From positions 1-6,732 of the forward strand of contig WJJA01000304.1 of NCBI GenBank assembly GCA_014729955.1: a DNA stretch of 6,732 bases, given 5' to 3'. Shown piece after piece: positions 4,358 through 6,732 of this stretch. The notes under the pieces were generated by a model, which was not told the origin of the DNA, did not search any database, and saw nothing but the letters and a program-made list of their open reading frames with translations. The position numbers and the translations under genes were made by a program. Every line of letters begins with the position of its first letter. Positions within the stretch are counted from its first letter, which is position 1. The DNA comes from a bacterium. Lineage in GTDB: Bacteria > Electryoneota > Electryoneia > Electryoneales > Electryoneaceae.

Positions 4358-6732
4358 TTACTCGGTATCGGCAGGAAGGTCTTCGGGGGAGGCGACCGGG
4401 AGCCGGACACGGAAGCGTGTGTCGCCCGGCCTGGACTGGATCTCCAGCTGCCCGTGGTGCTGACGGAGCAGCTGCTTGATCATGTAGACCCCCAACCCGG
4501 TGCCGGAACCTTTCGTGCGTGCGGCGTCATCATCCCCTTTGGTTGTAAAGAACGGCTCGCCAATCCGTTTCACCACCTCCGGCGGAATGCCGCTGCCTGT
4601 GTCCTTGACCTCGAACCAGCATGTTTCACCGTTCTCATCCGCACCGGTCGATATGGTAAGCACCCGATTGTCCGAATCGAGCATGGCGTCGCGTGCATTG
4701 GAGACCAGGTTCAGGAAAATCTGGCTGACATCGCCCGGTTTGATGGCGGCATGGAGCGGCTCATCGGCGAAATTGGTCTCGAGGGAAATCGTATGCTTGA
4801 TGTCGAGATCAGCCTTCAGGATCGGCACATCGTGGTTCAGGACATCGTTCAATTCGCAGGTGACCACATCCCGGCGTGTGTTGAGACGGTGATAGTTCAT
4901 CAGGTCGTCGATGATTTCATTCACCTTCATCGCGTACGATGAGATCTTCTCAAGCGTCTGCTTCAATTCCGCGACCTGCGGATCGTCCGTTTGTTCATAC
5001 AGGTTTTCAATCTTGAAAAGCGCTTGCGAGGACTGCATGGTGATCAGGTGCAGCGGGTTGCGCAGGTTGTGGGTGATGCCGGAGGCCAGCAGTCCAATCT
5101 GGGTAAGGTGATACTGCCGGCTGATCTCGTTTTCCAGCTTGACGTTGGTGAGTCGCAGCTCTTCGATTTCCCGACGGTTGAGCGCCTGGATCACATAGCC
5201 GAGGAAGGTGCCGGTGTCGTCAAGCACCGTGGTGATCACGGCAAACATGGAAATCGACTGCTCTTCGGGAGTAAACGCGTTCAGGACGCCTTTCCAGCTG
5301 TCGCGTTCGCCGCGGAACACCTCATGCAAACGGTGTTGTTGTTCGGGTTCCAGCCTCTCATAATCGAAGAGCTTGAATACACTGACCGGCGTGGTTTTGC
5401 CGCGTGGGATCTCGAAGAACTCATGCGCACGTTCATTCAACCACCAGACATCGCCCTCGGTGTTGGCGAGCATAATCGCAATCGGAGATGATTCCATGGA
5501 GTGGTTCATCCAGGAACGAACGTTCTCCATTTCTTTGCGTTCACGTACATCGCGTACGATTCCGAGTACACTCTCCCGGTCACGGTATTCCATACGCGAA
5601 AAAGCGATTTCCACCTGCAGCGGATTTCCCTGGAAGGTTACGGCGTCCAATTCCAGACGTTCGGGCAGTTTGCGTTTTTTGAAACGAGTTTCAAGATCTA
5701 TATCGGTCAGATCGTTCTGGATATCGGCAAGGTGGGGTTGATTCTTCCTGATATCGTTCAATTTGATTTCAAACATATTGCAAAAGGACGGATTGGCCGT
5801 GATGATACGGCAATCCTGCATGATCATAATGCCGTCATTGGAGCTTTCAAAGATGCTGCGGAATTGCATCTCACTGCGACGGAGGTCACGTTCCGCAGTC
5901 TTTTGCGCGGTGACATCCTCCCACGTTCCGAGCACGCCTTTCAAGGTTCCGAAGGAGTCGATCAGCGGAATCTTGTGGGTCCGCAACCAGTGCAGGTCGC
6001 CCTCCGCGTCGGTCAACGTCTCTTCGATGTTGTACTTCGGCTCACGGGTCTGCATCACCTCACGGTCGTCGGCACGGAACAGCTCCGCCTGCTCCGACCA
6101 GGGCATATCCCAATCCGACCGTCCGATCAATTCACGGCTGTCATGCAGACCGGCATCTTTCAGCACGGCACGATTGCCCCCGATGTAGCGGGAGTCCTTG
6201 TCTTTCCAGAACACTCGTGACGGAATGGTGTCCAGCACCAGCTGAAGCATGGAGCGTGTCTCATTGAGGTCGCTCTGGGTCCGTTTCAGCGGTGTGATAT
6301 CGGTGATCGAGACGCCGACGCCCTGCAGGATGCGAAAGCCCCGGACGCTCAGGTACAGCATGCGACGATTGTGGACGAAATGCACGTCATCATTGCGGTA
6401 GTGCTCGCCGCGATCGGCGACACGTTTCAACTGTTTCGCCAGGTCATGCTCTTTCGCGAAGGGGATAATAGCTGTAAGGGGGCGACCCACACTCTCACGC
6501 GACTCGGAGGAGATCCCGAAAAGTTTGCGTGCCGCAACATTCATCATCTGGAGACGGAGCGAGCGGTCGAAAATGAGGATCGCATCGGTCGAATCGTTGA
6601 TATAGTCGATAAACTGGATGTCCCGTTTCAGCATGCGGGACTCGATCAGGATATCGTCGGTCAGATTGCGATTGACATGCAGGGTGAAGATGCATTCATC
6701 ACCTTCGTCACAAATGGCGAAGACGACCGAAT
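4358..6732 (-). CDS. Soluble multi-PAS sensor histidine kinase, 5' end beyond the window
   Basis: At least 790 residues are visible. Numbered from an internal ATG at 6634, four PAS-type sensor regions lie at about 5-118, 125-248, 252-367 and 370-487. Each of the first three closes with a D-I/V-T-like or RDVRERKE-like linker, and the second carries a typical VFWKDKDSRYIGGN motif. A coiled-coil linker follows, then the dimerisation/phosphoacceptor segment GLLASGITHNLRNPLHLI with His522. The ATPase domain has an N-box NLVSNARDAM (Asn647), DTGSGIP (678-684), FFTTKG and GTGLGVYMIKQL (711-722). All catalytic boxes are intact. No membrane segment or receiver domain is seen, so it probably senses a cytoplasmic signal and phosphorylates a separate regulator. 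The frame stays open for 32 codons upstream of 6634 to the window edge, including HVNRNLTDDILIESR, which resembles the end of another PAS domain; no start or good ribosome-binding site is seen there. The gene is convergent with the hydrolase. Confidence 0.92.
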   Translation of the reverse strand, partial: SVVFAICDEGDECIFTLHVNRNLTDDILIESRMLKRDIQFIDYINDSTDAILIFDRSLRLQMMNVAARKLFGISSESRESVGRPLTAIIPFAKEHDLAKQLKRVADRGEHYRNDDVHFVHNRRMLYLSVRGFRILQGVGVSITDITPLKRTQSDLNETRSMLQLVLDTIPSRVFWKDKDSRYIGGNRAVLKDAGLHDSRELIGRSDWDMPWSEQAELFRADDREVMQTREPKYNIEETLTDAEGDLHWLRTHKIPLIDSFGTLKGVLGTWEDVTAQKTAERDLRRSEMQFRSIFESSNDGIMIMQDCRIITANPSFCNMFEIKLNDIRKNQPHLADIQNDLTDIDLETRFKKRKLPERLELDAVTFQGNPLQVEIAFSRMEYRDRESVLGIVRDVRERKEMENVRSWMNHSMESSPIAIMLANTEGDVWWLNERAHEFFEIPRGKTTPVSVFKLFDYERLEPEQQHRLHEVFRGERDSWKGVLNAFTPEEQSISMFAVITTVLDDTGTFLGYVIQALNRREIEELRLTNVKLENEISRQYHLTQIGLLASGITHNLRNPLHLITMQSSQALFKIENLYEQTDDPQVAELKQTLEKISSYAMKVNEIIDDLMNYHRLNTRRDVVTCELNDVLNHDVPILKADLDIKHTISLETNFADEPLHAAIKPGDVSQIFLNLVSNARDAMLDSDNRVLTISTGADENGETCWFEVKDTGSGIPPEVVKRIGEPFFTTKGDDDAARTKGSGTGLGVYMIKQLLRQHHGQLEIQSRPGDTRFRVRLPVASPEDLPADTE

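Noticed and set aside
5501..6220. 239-codon + strand open frame opposite the kinase
   Set aside because: It is antisense to well-conserved PAS domains on the - strand; long shadow frames are expected here.

Overview
The window is about 6.7 kb of GC-rich bacterial chromosome with housekeeping and regulatory genes: no phage genes, transposase, CRISPR array, tRNA or rRNA was seen. The gene set (small heat-shock protein, AlgI-like MBOAT acyltransferase, ArsR-family repressor, PduO-type cobalamin adenosyltransferase, alpha/beta hydrolase, multi-PAS histidine kinase) fits a free-living Gram-negative bacterium. The style of the intergenic repeat around 2160-2330 recalls some Verrucomicrobiota/Kiritimatiellota-type genomes, but this is an impression from memory, not a placement.

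Layout. (1) 1-135, + strand: the 3' end of an Hsp20 gene, followed by a clear intrinsic terminator at 245-279. (2) 364-1806, - strand: a complete AlgI-type membrane-bound O-acyltransferase, best started at a GTG; no partner gene lies beside it. (3) 1807-2441: a long non-coding stretch. Its left half is A+T-rich and should hold the promoter of the acyltransferase. Its right half (about 2160-2330) is packed with hairpins and inverted repeats, including one that looks like a strong orphan terminator. A well-formed sigma-70-type promoter (2374-2402) follows, overlapped by three GAATAT half-sites. (4) 2442-4325, + strand: arsR-like gene, cobalamin adenosyltransferase and alpha/beta hydrolase. The last two are only 15 nt apart and are surely co-transcribed; the first is separated from them by 84 nt containing a perfect 14-bp palindrome. 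(5) 4358-6732, - strand, convergent with the hydrolase: a large soluble histidine kinase with four visible PAS-type regions and the tail of a probable fifth; its reading frame runs off the right edge.

The most informative point is the middle cluster. The ArsR-like protein has lost all three cysteines that bind arsenite in E. coli ArsR, yet has a promoter whose -10 box lies inside an ArsR-style inverted repeat. It is therefore probably an autoregulated repressor that answers to something other than arsenite. Its neighbours raise the possibility, inferred only, of a link to cobalamin or adenosyl-cofactor metabolism. I found no strong evidence for a wholly new system.
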